Origin: Phnomibacter ginsenosidimutans
GTDB lineage: Bacteria; Bacteroidota; Bacteroidia; Chitinophagales; Chitinophagaceae
Direction: 5' to 3'
Assembly: GCF_009740285.1 (NCBI RefSeq)
Contig: NZ_CP046566.1
Span: 3,386,658 to 3,450,657 of the forward strand
Length of the DNA stretch: 64,000 nt
The position numbers and the translations under genes are program-made. This document shows, piece after piece, positions 53,717 through 62,937 of the stretch. Numbering within the stretch: the first letter of the stretch is position 1; the number at the start of each line of letters is the position of its first letter. The notes under the pieces were generated by a model. That model made no database searches. It was given only the letters and a program-made list of their open reading frames with translations, and had not been told where the DNA came from.

Positions 53717-54688
53717 TCACTTTGCTCCTTCTTTCAGGGCGGCTACCCTTAGTCGGGCACTTCTGCTTCTGTCGTTCATTTTTACTTCTTCAGCACTGGC
53801 TTCAATCGGCTTTTTGCTCATAAGCTCAAATGGTGATGCGCTGCTATGTCCGTAAATCGGATCTGCTTCGCGGCTGAAAGTGCCGTCCCGCAGAAACAGT
53901 TTTACCAATCGGTCTTCCAGTGAGTGAAAGGTGATGACAGCCACCCTTCCGCCGGGCTTCAACACCAGCGGCAATTGCTCCAGCCACTCTTTCAGCACGG
54001 CCAGCTCTTCGTTTACTTCTATCCGAATGGCTTGAAAAACCTGTGCGTAGTAGCGGTTGGGGTTTCCTTTGGCCAGCGGCTCCAGCACCGTCAGTAAATC
54101 CTGAATGGTTTGCAGTGGCCTTTTGCTTCGCTCTTGCACAATGGCTGCGGCAAGGGTGCGGGCATTGGTCACTTCACCATACATAGAAAACATGTTTTGC
54201 AAGGCTGCAGCATTGTATTCATTTATAATTGTAGCTCCAGTTTTGGGCTGGCGCTGGTCCATTCGCATGTCCAGTTCCGCATCAAAGCGAAAGCTGAAAC
54301 CCCGGCTGGCTTCGTCAAACTGATGGCTGCTTACACCCAGGTCGGCCAGTACGCCATCCACAGGCAATGCACCGTGTAACCGTAAAAAACGGTGCATGTA
54401 GCGGAAGTTTTCTGGCACAAACAAAATGCGGGAATCGGCGGGCAGGTTGGCCGCAGCGTCCGCATCCTGGTCGAAGGCGATGAGCTTGCCTTTGGGGCCC
54501 AGCTGACTAAGAATGGCACGGCTGTGTCCGCCACCGCCAAAAGTGCAATCCACATAAACCCCGTCGGGGTGTATGTTGAGGGCTTCAATGGTTTCTTTCA
54601 ACATCACCGGAATGTGGTAGCTATTGCCCCCCATTTCGGCTGCGTTGCTGGCAGCGTCGGCATCCTGTTGGCGTTTTTTCTTTCCCAT
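53717..54688 (-). CDS. rsmH: 16S rRNA (cytosine(1402)-N(4))-methyltransferase
   Basis: SAM-dependent methyltransferase of 16S rRNA C1402. The 323-residue protein has an N-terminal basic tail, then HIPVMLKETIEALNIHPDGVYVDCTFGGGGHSRAIL near 24-58. DGVLADLGVSSHQFDEASRGFSF near 110 and RIEVNEELAVLKEWLEQ near 224 follow, then RVAVITFHSLEDRLVK near 251. These are the standard RsmH/MraW signatures. It sits 11 bases after mraZ. Confidence 0.96.
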   Translation of the reverse strand: MGKKKRQQDADAASNAAEMGGNSYHIPVMLKETIEALNIHPDGVYVDCTFGGGGHSRAILSQLGPKGKLIAFDQDADAAANLPADSRILFVPENFRYMHRFLRLHGALPVDGVLADLGVSSHQFDEASRGFSFRFDAELDMRMDQRQPKTGATIINEYNAAALQNMFSMYGEVTNARTLAAAIVQERSKRPLQTIQDLLTVLEPLAKGNPNRYYAQVFQAIRIEVNEELAVLKEWLEQLPLVLKPGGRVAVITFHSLEDRLVKLFLRDGTFSREADPIYGHSSASPFELMSKKPIEASAEEVKMNDRSRSARLRVAALKEGAK

Positions 54689-54699
54689 ACCCCTTGCTT

Positions 54700-55164
54700 T
54701 TAGCCCTGAGTGGAAGAACCGCTACCTAAAATTGCCGAAGCCATACCACTGAGTTTTTCAGGAGTCAGTGATTCAAAGAGCTTATTGTATTTGGTTTTAT
54801 CCCGGATCTCGATTTTATCAATGTCACCTGCCAGCACGATGTCTTTTTCGAGACCAGCGTATTCTGACAGGATTTTGGACAAGTTGAGGCGGCCGGCAGA
54901 ATCGAACTCTACGTACACCGCACCGGCTATGAGGGCTTTGCGCACCATCCGGTTTTCACGGCTGTCGTAAGGGTTCACTTCGCGGAGGCGGTCTTCTACT
55001 TTTTTCCAGTCGTCAAGCAGGTACATCCAGAGACATTCATCCATACCCCGGTTGATCACCAGCGTAGTGGTGCCCTCCGGCATCTGCTTTTTGAGGCCGG
55101 CAGGTAACAGGAAACGCCCTTTAGCGTCCACTGTTGCTTCATATTCTCCGAGAAATCCTGCCAT
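54700..55164 (-). CDS. mraZ: Transcriptional regulator MraZ
   Basis: Ring-forming DNA-binding regulator of the division cluster. The 154-residue protein has two SpoVT/AbrB-like repeats: GEYEATVDAKGRFLLPAGLKK near 6, and VYVEFDSAGRLNLSKILSEYAG near 80, each with the D-x-[AK]-GR core. It is the first gene of the leftward cluster. Its own promoter region holds three AAGTGG-type boxes about 28-30 bases apart that may be its binding repeats. Confidence 0.95.
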   Translation of the reverse strand: MAGFLGEYEATVDAKGRFLLPAGLKKQMPEGTTTLVINRGMDECLWMYLLDDWKKVEDRLREVNPYDSRENRMVRKALIAGAVYVEFDSAGRLNLSKILSEYAGLEKDIVLAGDIDKIEIRDKTKYNKLFESLTPEKLSGMASAILGSGSSTQG

Positions 55165-55174
55165 TTGAATGTTT

Positions 55175-55240
55175 TACCACTTGGTTACACAAAATAACAT
55201 TTTTTCCCACTTTCTAACACCAAATGAAAATCCCCCACTT
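55175..55240 (-). promoter_or_regulatory. Candidate MraZ-binding boxes upstream of mraZ
   Basis: On the minus strand AAGTGGTA, AAGTGGGA and AAGTGGGG occur at 55175-55182, 55205-55212 and 55233-55240, spaced 28-30 bases. MraZ is known to bind GTGGG-type repeats upstream of its own gene in other bacteria, though usually with a 10-base period. The role here is inference. Confidence 0.35.
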
Positions 55241-55350
55241 TTCCACAGATATAAATACTTGTACATCAATCTCTTATAATGGATTCAGCTGTACAAATGA
55301 CAGTTTGAATGTGGATACCTGTGGATTAACTGTGGATATACTGTGTATAC
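55239..55350. promoter_or_regulatory. Helically phased DnaA-box-like array
   Basis: Four same-orientation 9-mers follow each other at 10-11 base spacing: TGTGGATAC (55310), TGTGGATTA (55320), TGTGGATAT (55331) and TGTGTATAC (55342). A fifth, TTTTCCACA, lies inverted at 55239. Each differs by one base from the DnaA box (TTATNCACA, or TGTGNATAA on the other strand). The array may bind DnaA, either as part of a replication origin or as control of the division cluster. Confidence 0.45.
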
Positions 55351-55417
55351 AGTCAAAAAACAACAGCGACAGTCAGCAAATACACTGTAATTCAATGATT
55401 TAGAAAATCGGCAATTG

Positions 55418-55431
55418 TACACAGCTGTGTA
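55418..55431. promoter_or_regulatory. Perfect palindrome TACACAGCTGTGTA
   Basis: A 14-bp perfect palindrome, the first of three within 110 bases in the gene-free region between mraZ and the T9SS substrate gene. Its function is unknown; symmetry suggests a dimeric regulator. Confidence 0.35.
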
Positions 55432-55487
55432 TTGACAGGTGGTTTTGCGACGAATTCTTCTTTCTGCTGGCCGTTTGATTGAAAATT

Positions 55488-55504
55488 AGTTGCGGTCCGC
55501 AACT
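55488..55504. promoter_or_regulatory. Perfect palindrome AGTTGCGG-T-CCGCAACT
   Basis: Two 8-bp arms around one base, the second of three palindromes in this region. No T-run follows on either strand, so it is not a terminator. Confidence 0.35.
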
Positions 55505-55511
55505 GTTAAAA

Positions 55512-55527
55512 TTTGACATATGTCAAA
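55512..55527. promoter_or_regulatory. Perfect palindrome TTTGACATATGTCAAA
   Basis: A 16-bp perfect palindrome, eight bases after the previous one, in an AT-rich stretch. Operator-like; no factor can be named. Confidence 0.4.
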
Positions 55528-55585
55528 AAAAGCTGCTCCAATGTTTGGTCATTTAAGTTGCAACATGGAATTTTGTCATATAAAT

Positions 55586-55702
55586 ACTACAAGCCCTTAC
55601 CCAAACCCTACTACACCTCCAAAGCCCTAGACACTACACCCTGCCAACCCTAACCCACTACACCCTAGATTCACCTCCCACTACACTGATCTGAGTTAAT
55701 AG
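55586..55702 (+). repeat. Five direct repeats of period 23-24 bp (iteron-like)
   Basis: ACTACA(C/A) starts at 55586, 55610, 55633, 55657 and 55680, i.e. spacings of 24, 23, 24 and 23. Between them lie related C-rich words (CCCTA four times, CACCTCC twice). The stretch is C/A-rich with few G on the plus strand and is not coding. Regular spacing over five copies argues for a protein-binding array. Confidence 0.6.
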
Positions 55703-55824
55703 CCTTAACCCGCTTAACCAACCCGGCCAGGTTTAACCCACCTGCCAAGGACAAAACCGAAAAAGAAATGCAAACTCTGAGAATGCTGCTGGAGCAGCGG
55801 GGGCCTTTCGCACCTGTTGCAAGC

Positions 55825-57929
55825 ATGATCACCCTAAAAAATCCCTTCCGCACAATTGTAGTGCTGGCTATGTTGCTGCTCACCGGAGCAGTTGCGCAAG
55901 CTCAAATTAGCATTCGTGAAATTGAACACGACGAATTTGGCAGCGATGGTTTTACTTACACATCTGGAAACTTTACCCCAAGAGCTGGCTCTGTATTGCT
56001 GGCTATTGTAACCAATAGTTCTGGTACTGCTTCTAACTCTAATAGCTCTGCAGCCCCTACAAGTGCAACTGGCGCAGGTCTTACCTGGACGCAAGTTTCA
56101 ACTACTTCCTATAGTGGCAATAGTCACCGCGTAACTGTATTTCGTGCCTACACTGGCTCAACCGTTAACAACGGCACTTTCACAGTAAACTTTCCCGGAA
56201 CTGGTACAGGCCAAGAGAGAAGAAGCTGCACCATTCAGGTGTTGGAATTGTTGGGTGTAGAAGTAACAGGCACAAATGCTGCTGACGCCATTGCTGGCAT
56301 TCAAACCGTGGTTGGTAATAGCAATACAGCCACTGCCACCGTTGCTGGCGCTATTGAAGTAGCTGGCACAGGTATGCTGGGTATTTTTGCTAACGATGAA
56401 AATGATTTTGATGGTGATGAAGAAGCTGGTTGGACTGTATTAAGCTCTCATCATGCAGACAATGAAGATTTAAGTTCAACGATTAGTTATTCTTTGAATA
56501 CCTATGACAACAGTGCCCGCATGACCGACATGAACGGCAACTGGGCTGCCATCGGTATTCGCCTGGCACCTGCAGAATACTTCTACAATTTTCCTGTAGT
56601 AAGTACTTCAGCTGCCAGCAATGGTCAGTCATACGGTTTGTATGTAGCCGGCATTACCAGCCGCTCAGGAACAGCTAATAACCTCAGCATCAACATGACT
56701 ACCGCAGCTACAACCTTTGTAGCAAAAAATGCCACATTTACCTTCACTAATGTAGGTTTCAACAACGGCTCAACATTTGTGGTAGATCAAAACTCAACAG
56801 TGAATTTGCCTTCAAGCCAACTGAATAGTGCTTCAAATATGTTTGTAGCCAATGGCGGAACCTCTGTTATCAATGGCGATTTGACCCTGAACAGCGGTAA
56901 CATGCGTATTTACGGTACTGTAACTGTAAACGGCAACTTACAAATGAATTCACAGGGTCGTTTGTTCATCGGTTCTACAGGCCGTTTGATTGTGAATGGT
57001 ACATTCACCATGAATGGTAATGGCTTTACCTTGGTAAACGGTGGTCAGTTTACCAGCAGAACAATGGTAACCCGCAGCTCTTCTTTCATTGAAATGGCAC
57101 AAGGTGCCACTGTTGAAACAAGCGTATACGACGAAAACAATCAGGCAAACGTGATGGTAATGGGACCTGGTGCTGGCTGCTTTGGTTTGTATGGCCCAAG
57201 CGGTCGTATCAACACCCAAAACAATGGCTTCCAGCCTATCACTAACGACGCCACATTGAAAGTATGTATTCCAGGTTCTGGCGTAAGTGTTGGCAACAGC
57301 TTCAACAGCACCAACAAAGGCAACGCCAATGTAACCACTGGTTGTACTGCCTGCTCTTTCTTGTTGGGTACATCTACGCTTCCGATTACGCTCAACAGCT
57401 TTGATGGCAATATGCTCGGCAATGGCATCAGCCAGCTTGTTTGGAGCGTAGCCAATAATGATGAAGTAGCTTGGTTTCACCATCGAATACAGCACCGACG
57501 GCACATCATTTACTGCCATAGGCAATATTAAAAAGGCAGCCGGCAGCAACTATAGCTTCCAACACAAGAGCAGCCACAGCGGTCTTATATTCTACCGCTT
57601 GTTTATGACTGATAAAATGGGCAAAAGCACTTATAGCAGAACAGTAAGCATGCTGAATGGCAAACAAAACAGCAGCCGCATTATTGCTGTAAAACCTACA
57701 ATGGTGAGCAGCAATGTTCGTGTTGAATTGTATGCTTGCTACCGGTCAGCAAATCACTTACAGTATTGCAGATGCTGCAGGTCGTATTCTGATGACCAAT
57801 AAGCAAGCTGTTCAGCAAGGTATGTCTCAGGTTTCTGTAGATGTAAGCCGCATGCCAGCAGGTATTTTGTACTTGCAAATTCAAACACAAGATGGTCAGC
57901 GTACAGTACAAAAGCTGATGAAACAATAG
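55825..57929 (+). CDS. T9SS-secreted surface protein with C-terminal sorting domain, twice frameshifted
   Basis: Large exported protein, about 700 residues if both breaks are repaired. I use the ATG at 55825 (MITLKNPFRTIVVLAMLLLTGAVAQAQ), which starts the signal peptide. The N-terminal 230 residues are a Gly/Ser/Thr-rich beta domain; the middle has solenoid-like repeats (GTVTVNGNLQMNSQGRLFIG, GRLIVNGTFTMNGNGF). After PITLNSFDGNMLGNG, the usual lead-in to a type A sorting domain, the frame breaks near 57470-57477 (GCTTGGTTT). The +1 frame continues FTIEYSTDGTSFTAIGN. A second break near 57734-57738 (GCTTGC) leads to ATGQQITYSIADAAGRIL and the C-terminal PAGILYLQIQTQDGQRTVQK. The end is a type A T9SS sorting domain. 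Ligand unknown. Confidence 0.85.
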
Positions 57930-57957
57930 TAAGATTTTGATACATCATTTCGCAATG

Positions 57958-57988
57958 CAAAGGGCTGCCAGCAATGGCTGGCCCTTTG
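57958..57988 (+). terminator. Terminator after the T9SS surface protein
   Basis: CAAAGG / CCTTTG and inner GCCAGC / GCTGGC stems with a small bulge, followed by TTTTTTG. It begins 28 bases after the stop codon, in the convergent gap before the PorP/SprF gene. Confidence 0.78.
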
Positions 57989-58152
57989 TTTTTTGTACAC
58001 CTTATGAAGCTGATTAAAAAACGACGGCTTATAATTCTTACCCGATTGACATGCACTTGTAATAGACGTCAAATCTTGATTGCACAACAAACAGTTTGCT
58101 TTGAATGAGCAAATGAAATCGTAGCGATAGATGAACGAATGGAATGTACGGA

Positions 58153-59211
58153 TTAGAAGGCAGGACAGCGGCTTGCTCTTGGCGTTCTTCCACTGAAAGT
58201 GCCAAACTTAATGAGCGAAAACTCCAACGCTCCGTTGCCGTTATTAAACTGCTTTAAAGCAGAAGTGGTAGCATCATAACTTACGGTGAGGCGTACATCT
58301 TTCCATTGCATTCCAATCATTGCAATGGCCGCATCGCCTGCTCGTAAATAAGCACCGCCAATCACCTGCTGCTCGCCATATTCACCCAAATTATATTGGG
58401 CCATCATACCTCCCACCAACTCACTGCTACCACTTTGATAGCTGTAGTACACATTTGGATTCAAAATCCATTGATCATTGAGTTTTATACTGGCATTGAT
58501 GAATGAATTGTAGCGGGCAGGAACCCGGTTATTGCTCAAAGCATCGTTGAAAAATGATTCTCTCGGATTGTTGAGGTGTAGCATGCTCACACCTGCATTC
58601 ACGTACAACTTATCAGAAGGAAACCATGCATAATTTAAACCAGCCTGCAAATCGAGATAGCCAATTTGTGAATAGGCAAAAGCCTCGCCACTGGTAAGGT
58701 TGGCATCAAAGAACTTACCATTCCACTGGTTCTCCCAGGTAAAATTGGCAATGTCTATTCGCTTAGAAGCAATGCCAATATTGAAACCGGCAGAAAGCAA
58801 ACTGTTGATGCCCAACTCTTGATGCCATGCAATGCTGCCATAGGCCTTGGTGGAAGTAAGATTACCTGATCCGGCTACATCTCGAAGCAGCACACCGCCC
58901 AGCCCCAGCCATCCGTTGGTAAAGCGGTCTCTCATCACCTGTACATCTCCCCAAATGCTCATGGTTTTATACGGCACCGGCAGGCCCCACCACTGATTGC
59001 GATAGCTGCCTCCAATCCGGTAATCAAAGTCGGGATTGAAACCTGTGTTGGCAGGATTGGTGAGCAAAGGATTGTTCATGAACTGGCTGAAATGCGGATC
59101 TTGTGCCTGCGCAGTATGTGGTAGCAAGCCGATGGAAAATACCGAACAACAAACAGCTACAATAGCTGTACGTTGTTTTTCTATCTGTTGTAAAATTCGC
59201 TGCATATCCAT
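58153..59211 (-). CDS. PorP/SprF-family type IX secretion membrane protein
   Basis: Outer-membrane protein of the PorP/SprF family, which partners T9SS substrates carrying type B (gliding-type) C-terminal domains. The 352-residue protein has a signal peptide (VAVCCSVFSIGLLPHTAQAQ) and the family hallmark start DPHFSQFMNNPLLTNPANTG. SYRNQWWGLPVPYKTMSIWGD, KAYGSIAWHQELG and further amphipathic strands of a beta barrel follow. It lies eight bases downstream of the giant PKD protein gene on the same strand, the usual SprB/SprF-like pairing. Confidence 0.93.
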   Translation of the reverse strand: MDMQRILQQIEKQRTAIVAVCCSVFSIGLLPHTAQAQDPHFSQFMNNPLLTNPANTGFNPDFDYRIGGSYRNQWWGLPVPYKTMSIWGDVQVMRDRFTNGWLGLGGVLLRDVAGSGNLTSTKAYGSIAWHQELGINSLLSAGFNIGIASKRIDIANFTWENQWNGKFFDANLTSGEAFAYSQIGYLDLQAGLNYAWFPSDKLYVNAGVSMLHLNNPRESFFNDALSNNRVPARYNSFINASIKLNDQWILNPNVYYSYQSGSSELVGGMMAQYNLGEYGEQQVIGGAYLRAGDAAIAMIGMQWKDVRLTVSYDATTSALKQFNNGNGALEFSLIKFGTFSGRTPRASRCPAF

Positions 59212-59218
59212 CCCGCTT

Positions 59219-62200
59219 TTACCTGATTAATGTAATACTACCCGACCGTTTCACTTTTTCACCCGATACCATTTCTGCTTCCAATGTAAAGCCGTAGGCA
59301 TCCATTGGTTGAGGCTTACCATTGAAATTGCCATCCCAACCTGTTCGGGGTGTGGCTGTTTCAAACATAAGCTGACCCCATCGATTGTAAATTCTAAAAG
59401 TCATTTTGGCCACACCAAAACCAAACACCACGGCCCTGTCATTTACACCATCACCATTGGGTGTAAATGCTGAAACCACATCTATCAATGGATTCACAAT
59501 GGCTGGTACGGGTCTGCAAATGGTATCTGTACAACCGAATTCATTGATGGCAATTAAACAAGCATTATAAGTACCTGTTTGGTTATACTGATGACGTACT
59601 AAAGTATCTCTTCTAAATGTCAGCAAAGAGTCACCATCGCCAAAAAACCACTTGTACCGGGGTACCACGGTGCTCAAATTGGTGAAAGTAGTCGGTATGT
59701 TTTCCTGTGAGGGCACAGGAGTGAAACTAAAGTCAGCGGTGGGTTTGCCAGACACTATAACGGTTTGCTCCGTTGAATCAATGATGTTGCAGGTACTGCT
59801 ATCAATCGCAATCATTTTGATACGATAAGTACCCGGTACCGCATAGGTTTTTACAGGACTGACCGCCGTACTGTTGGTACCATCGCCAAAGTCCCAGAAA
59901 AATTGCTGCCCACCCAAACTATTGTTTTGGAAGAAGGCTTCGTAAGGAGCACAACCCGTAGCCGGTGTTGTAAACTGTGCATCTACCAACGGGCTCACCC
60001 GCAGCGGCAGCCGAAAAGTATCTGGCGCATTGCAATAATTGGTGTCCGTTAAAATGAGTTGCACATTGTATGTGCCTGCTCCCGGAAAAGCATGGGTTAC
60101 AGGTGCAGTACCTGCCACCACCGGTGCCGAATTATCACCAAAAATCCACGTGAAAGAATTCGACTTAAATGGTTTGCCAGTGAAAGGCACACTCAGATTA
60201 TCGAAACGATATGCATTGCTTTCGCAGGGCGACAATTTAGTAGCCGCCGCCTGAACGCTGGCAATATCATCGCGGATGCGAATGGTAACATAACTAGTAT
60301 CTCTGGGGTAACATTTGGTACTATCCACCGATACCAGTTGAACCCGATACTGGCCAACTACAGTGTAAGTGTGTGATACATTGTTATTGGTTGTGGTAAT
60401 GCGTGTGCCATCTCCAAAATCCCATTCGTAAGAACGGGCCAATGCAACGGTATCGCGGAAGCTCACAGTGATAGGTACACAACCAGAAGTATCTCCATCA
60501 ACGCTACCAATGGATGATTTTACACCACTGCGGATACCCGATAAATCGAAGTTGACTTTTATAACAGCCTGGTTACAACCGCCAGAAGGATTGGTAGGCC
60601 CCACCACACCGGGTGTAATAGGAAACTGGCCGGGTGTGCAGTTTGCACAAATGCCTTGATAGATGGCACCTGCTGCATCGAAGCGGCTGGTACCACCATC
60701 CACGTGGTCAGCACCACCGGCAATGGTTGACGATGTGATTTGCCCAAAAAAAGAACCAAATAGCTGACGTGTAGCATCTCTTTCCATGACGAAGAAATAA
60801 AAGTCACGTCCGTCTGTTTGTGATTGAATTGCATCAGGCGTAATCGTCATACCCAAAGTGCCGCCTGCGGCAAACTGCGTTCCGCCTGTGCTAGGCGTAA
60901 TTACAGCTCCACCCCAACCGCTTACATATACATTTTCGCAACGGTCTACCAGAAATGCAGTAGGGCTAATGTTGGGACCTGTGCTATTGGTGCCAAACAC
61001 CGTACTATACACCCAACTGCTTAAATCGTTGGTCAGTTTTGCGATGAACTGTTTGCCACCTGTTTGTGAAAAAGCTGCATTACGCACCGCAAATGAGCCG
61101 GTAGAGGTACCCATGCAATAGAAGAAACCAAAGCGGTCGAACTGCACACCATAAATCTGATCTGTACCTGCAGTGCCAATGAAAGTGGAACGAATTAAAG
61201 TGCTGCCATCTTGCGTTACTTCCGCCACAAAACCATCTGCCAGGCCACCACTGTACACAGGCCCTACAGTACCCGTTTTATTACCCGGAAAATTGGCACT
61301 GGTTGTACCACCACCAACGTAAATATTGCCGGTTGGTCCGATGGTTACAACATAGGCAGCATCATCACCAGAGCCGCCCAGCAAAGTAGCAAATGTATTG
61401 CCCGAGAGGTTCGGTGGAAATTTCAGCAACAATGCATCTTGCTCACCAGATAGTGTAGATTGTATGGCATTGCCAGATAACGGAAAATTGGTACTACGGG
61501 TACAGCTCGCCACCAAAATATTGCCGGCAGCATCCAGCATTACTTCACTCCGTGCATCATCACCATAATTTTGCATCAAGCTATTGGCCGTTATAGAGCC
61601 GGTATACTTGTGTTTGATATTGACTCCATCATCGCCAGAACCACCCATGACGATAGAACCCACCAAACCACTGCCAGCTGCATTTAATTTGGTAACCACA
61701 ATATCCCAACTGCCGCCTGTACCAATACGAGCTGTTGAGGGATAGTTATTGGAGGTTGTTCTTCCGGCCATCACCAGGTTGCCTGCATTGTCTACAATCA
61801 GGCTATGGGGCTGCTCGTTTGCAGAGCCTCCTAAATAAGTAGCATATACCCGCTGCGTACCAGTGGCATTAAATTTCATAATGGCAATATCAAAACCTCT
61901 GTCTTCACCGGTTTGTGTATTACCACCCGCAAATGTTCTTTGAAAAGCACCGGCAGTTACAGGATAATTATTGCCGAAAACAATGCCACCCGCATACAGG
62001 TTGCCACCTGCATCGTAGGTGGCCGTATAACCCCAGTTGTCGGAGGCGCTGCCTGTAAAAGAAGAAAACACCAGCGTGGGGTCGATGATTAGTGTTTGAG
62101 ATGGATCGTAGCCACTGGATTTGAGTTTGACGGTATTGCCATTGAGTACATACTTCACAGGTACTTCTTTGCGTACACCATTCAGCAATTGATAACTCAC

Positions 62201-62900
62201 AGGCGCCTTCTCCACTACTTCTCCAATAGAAGTTTTGACCAGCAAATCGCCATTGCTGCGCAATGACAAACGAACATCGCCGGAGTACGCAATTTGTATG
62301 TCTTGCAGGCGGGCATTGGGCTGCAAAACCAAATCATATTTCAAAAAACCATTTTCGCTGTAATACCGCACATCTACACCTGCATACATGCCTTTCATCC
62401 ACACTTCACCATAAGCATGAATATTGCCATTCCATTGTGCAGGATCATTGCCTAAAATAAAGTTGTAGTAGCCGGGCTTGCTGCTTTTGTGTTTGTACCT
62501 GTGCCTTTGTATTGGCATTTACAAAAGTGACATCATAGGCATGCGAATGCAATAGCATGGTGGGTTGGCTTCCCACTTCGCCGCCTCCAGATACATCTTC
62601 TAGTGCTCCATTTTGATTGGCTGCTGTAGTGGGCTGTTTGCTGTTTGCATTTAATTCATGACCAGTAAAAGCAGCCTTAATAGCAGCCAGCTCTTCTGGC
62701 TGATGCTGCAACACACGGTAGCCTTGTTTTTTAAGAAAAAAAGCACCATTGGTGAGCTCACCTTTGTAGAGTACATCGCTGTGCCACTGTCCTTTGTTTT
62801 GAATGTATTCAAAACTTTGTGCCTGCACCGCCATGCTGCACACAATCGTTCCAATGAGGAAAAGGTATAGTTGTTTCAAGTGTTTCAAAGTGATAATCAA
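59219..62900 (-). CDS. Giant T9SS adhesin: SBBP repeats, PKD domains, gliding-type C-terminal domain; frameshifted
   Basis: Cell-surface protein of about 1,226 residues after repair. The N-terminus has a signal peptide (LYLFLIGTIVCSMAVQAQ) and the domain opening FEYIQNKGQWHSDVLYKGEL. It leads through KPGYYNFILGNDPAQWNGNI to SBBP-type beta-propeller repeats (AGNLVMAGRTTSNNYP, GNIYVGGGTTSANFPG, ENVYVSGWGGA). Four PKD domains follow (EWDFGDGT, TWIFGDNS, FFWDFGDGT, KWFFGDGD), then a C-terminal CHU_C/TIGR04131 domain (AFTPNGDGVNDRAVVFG, YNRWGQLMFET, GWDGNFNGKPQPMDAYGF). The frames join near 62485-62488, where the coding strand has four A and three would keep frame. It is paired with the PorP/SprF gene. 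Confidence 0.9.
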
Positions 62901-62937
62901 GTTACGTGTACAAACGTAAAAGGGACGTTATTTCTTA

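Noticed and set aside
55586-55702. CRISPR-like array
   Set aside because: Repeat units share only 6-8 strictly conserved bases, spacing is too short for CRISPR repeats plus spacers and no cas gene is near.
55671-55883. 70-codon open frame on the minus strand near the iteron-like repeats
   Set aside because: Overlaps the repeats and the signal peptide of the T9SS gene; no protein character.
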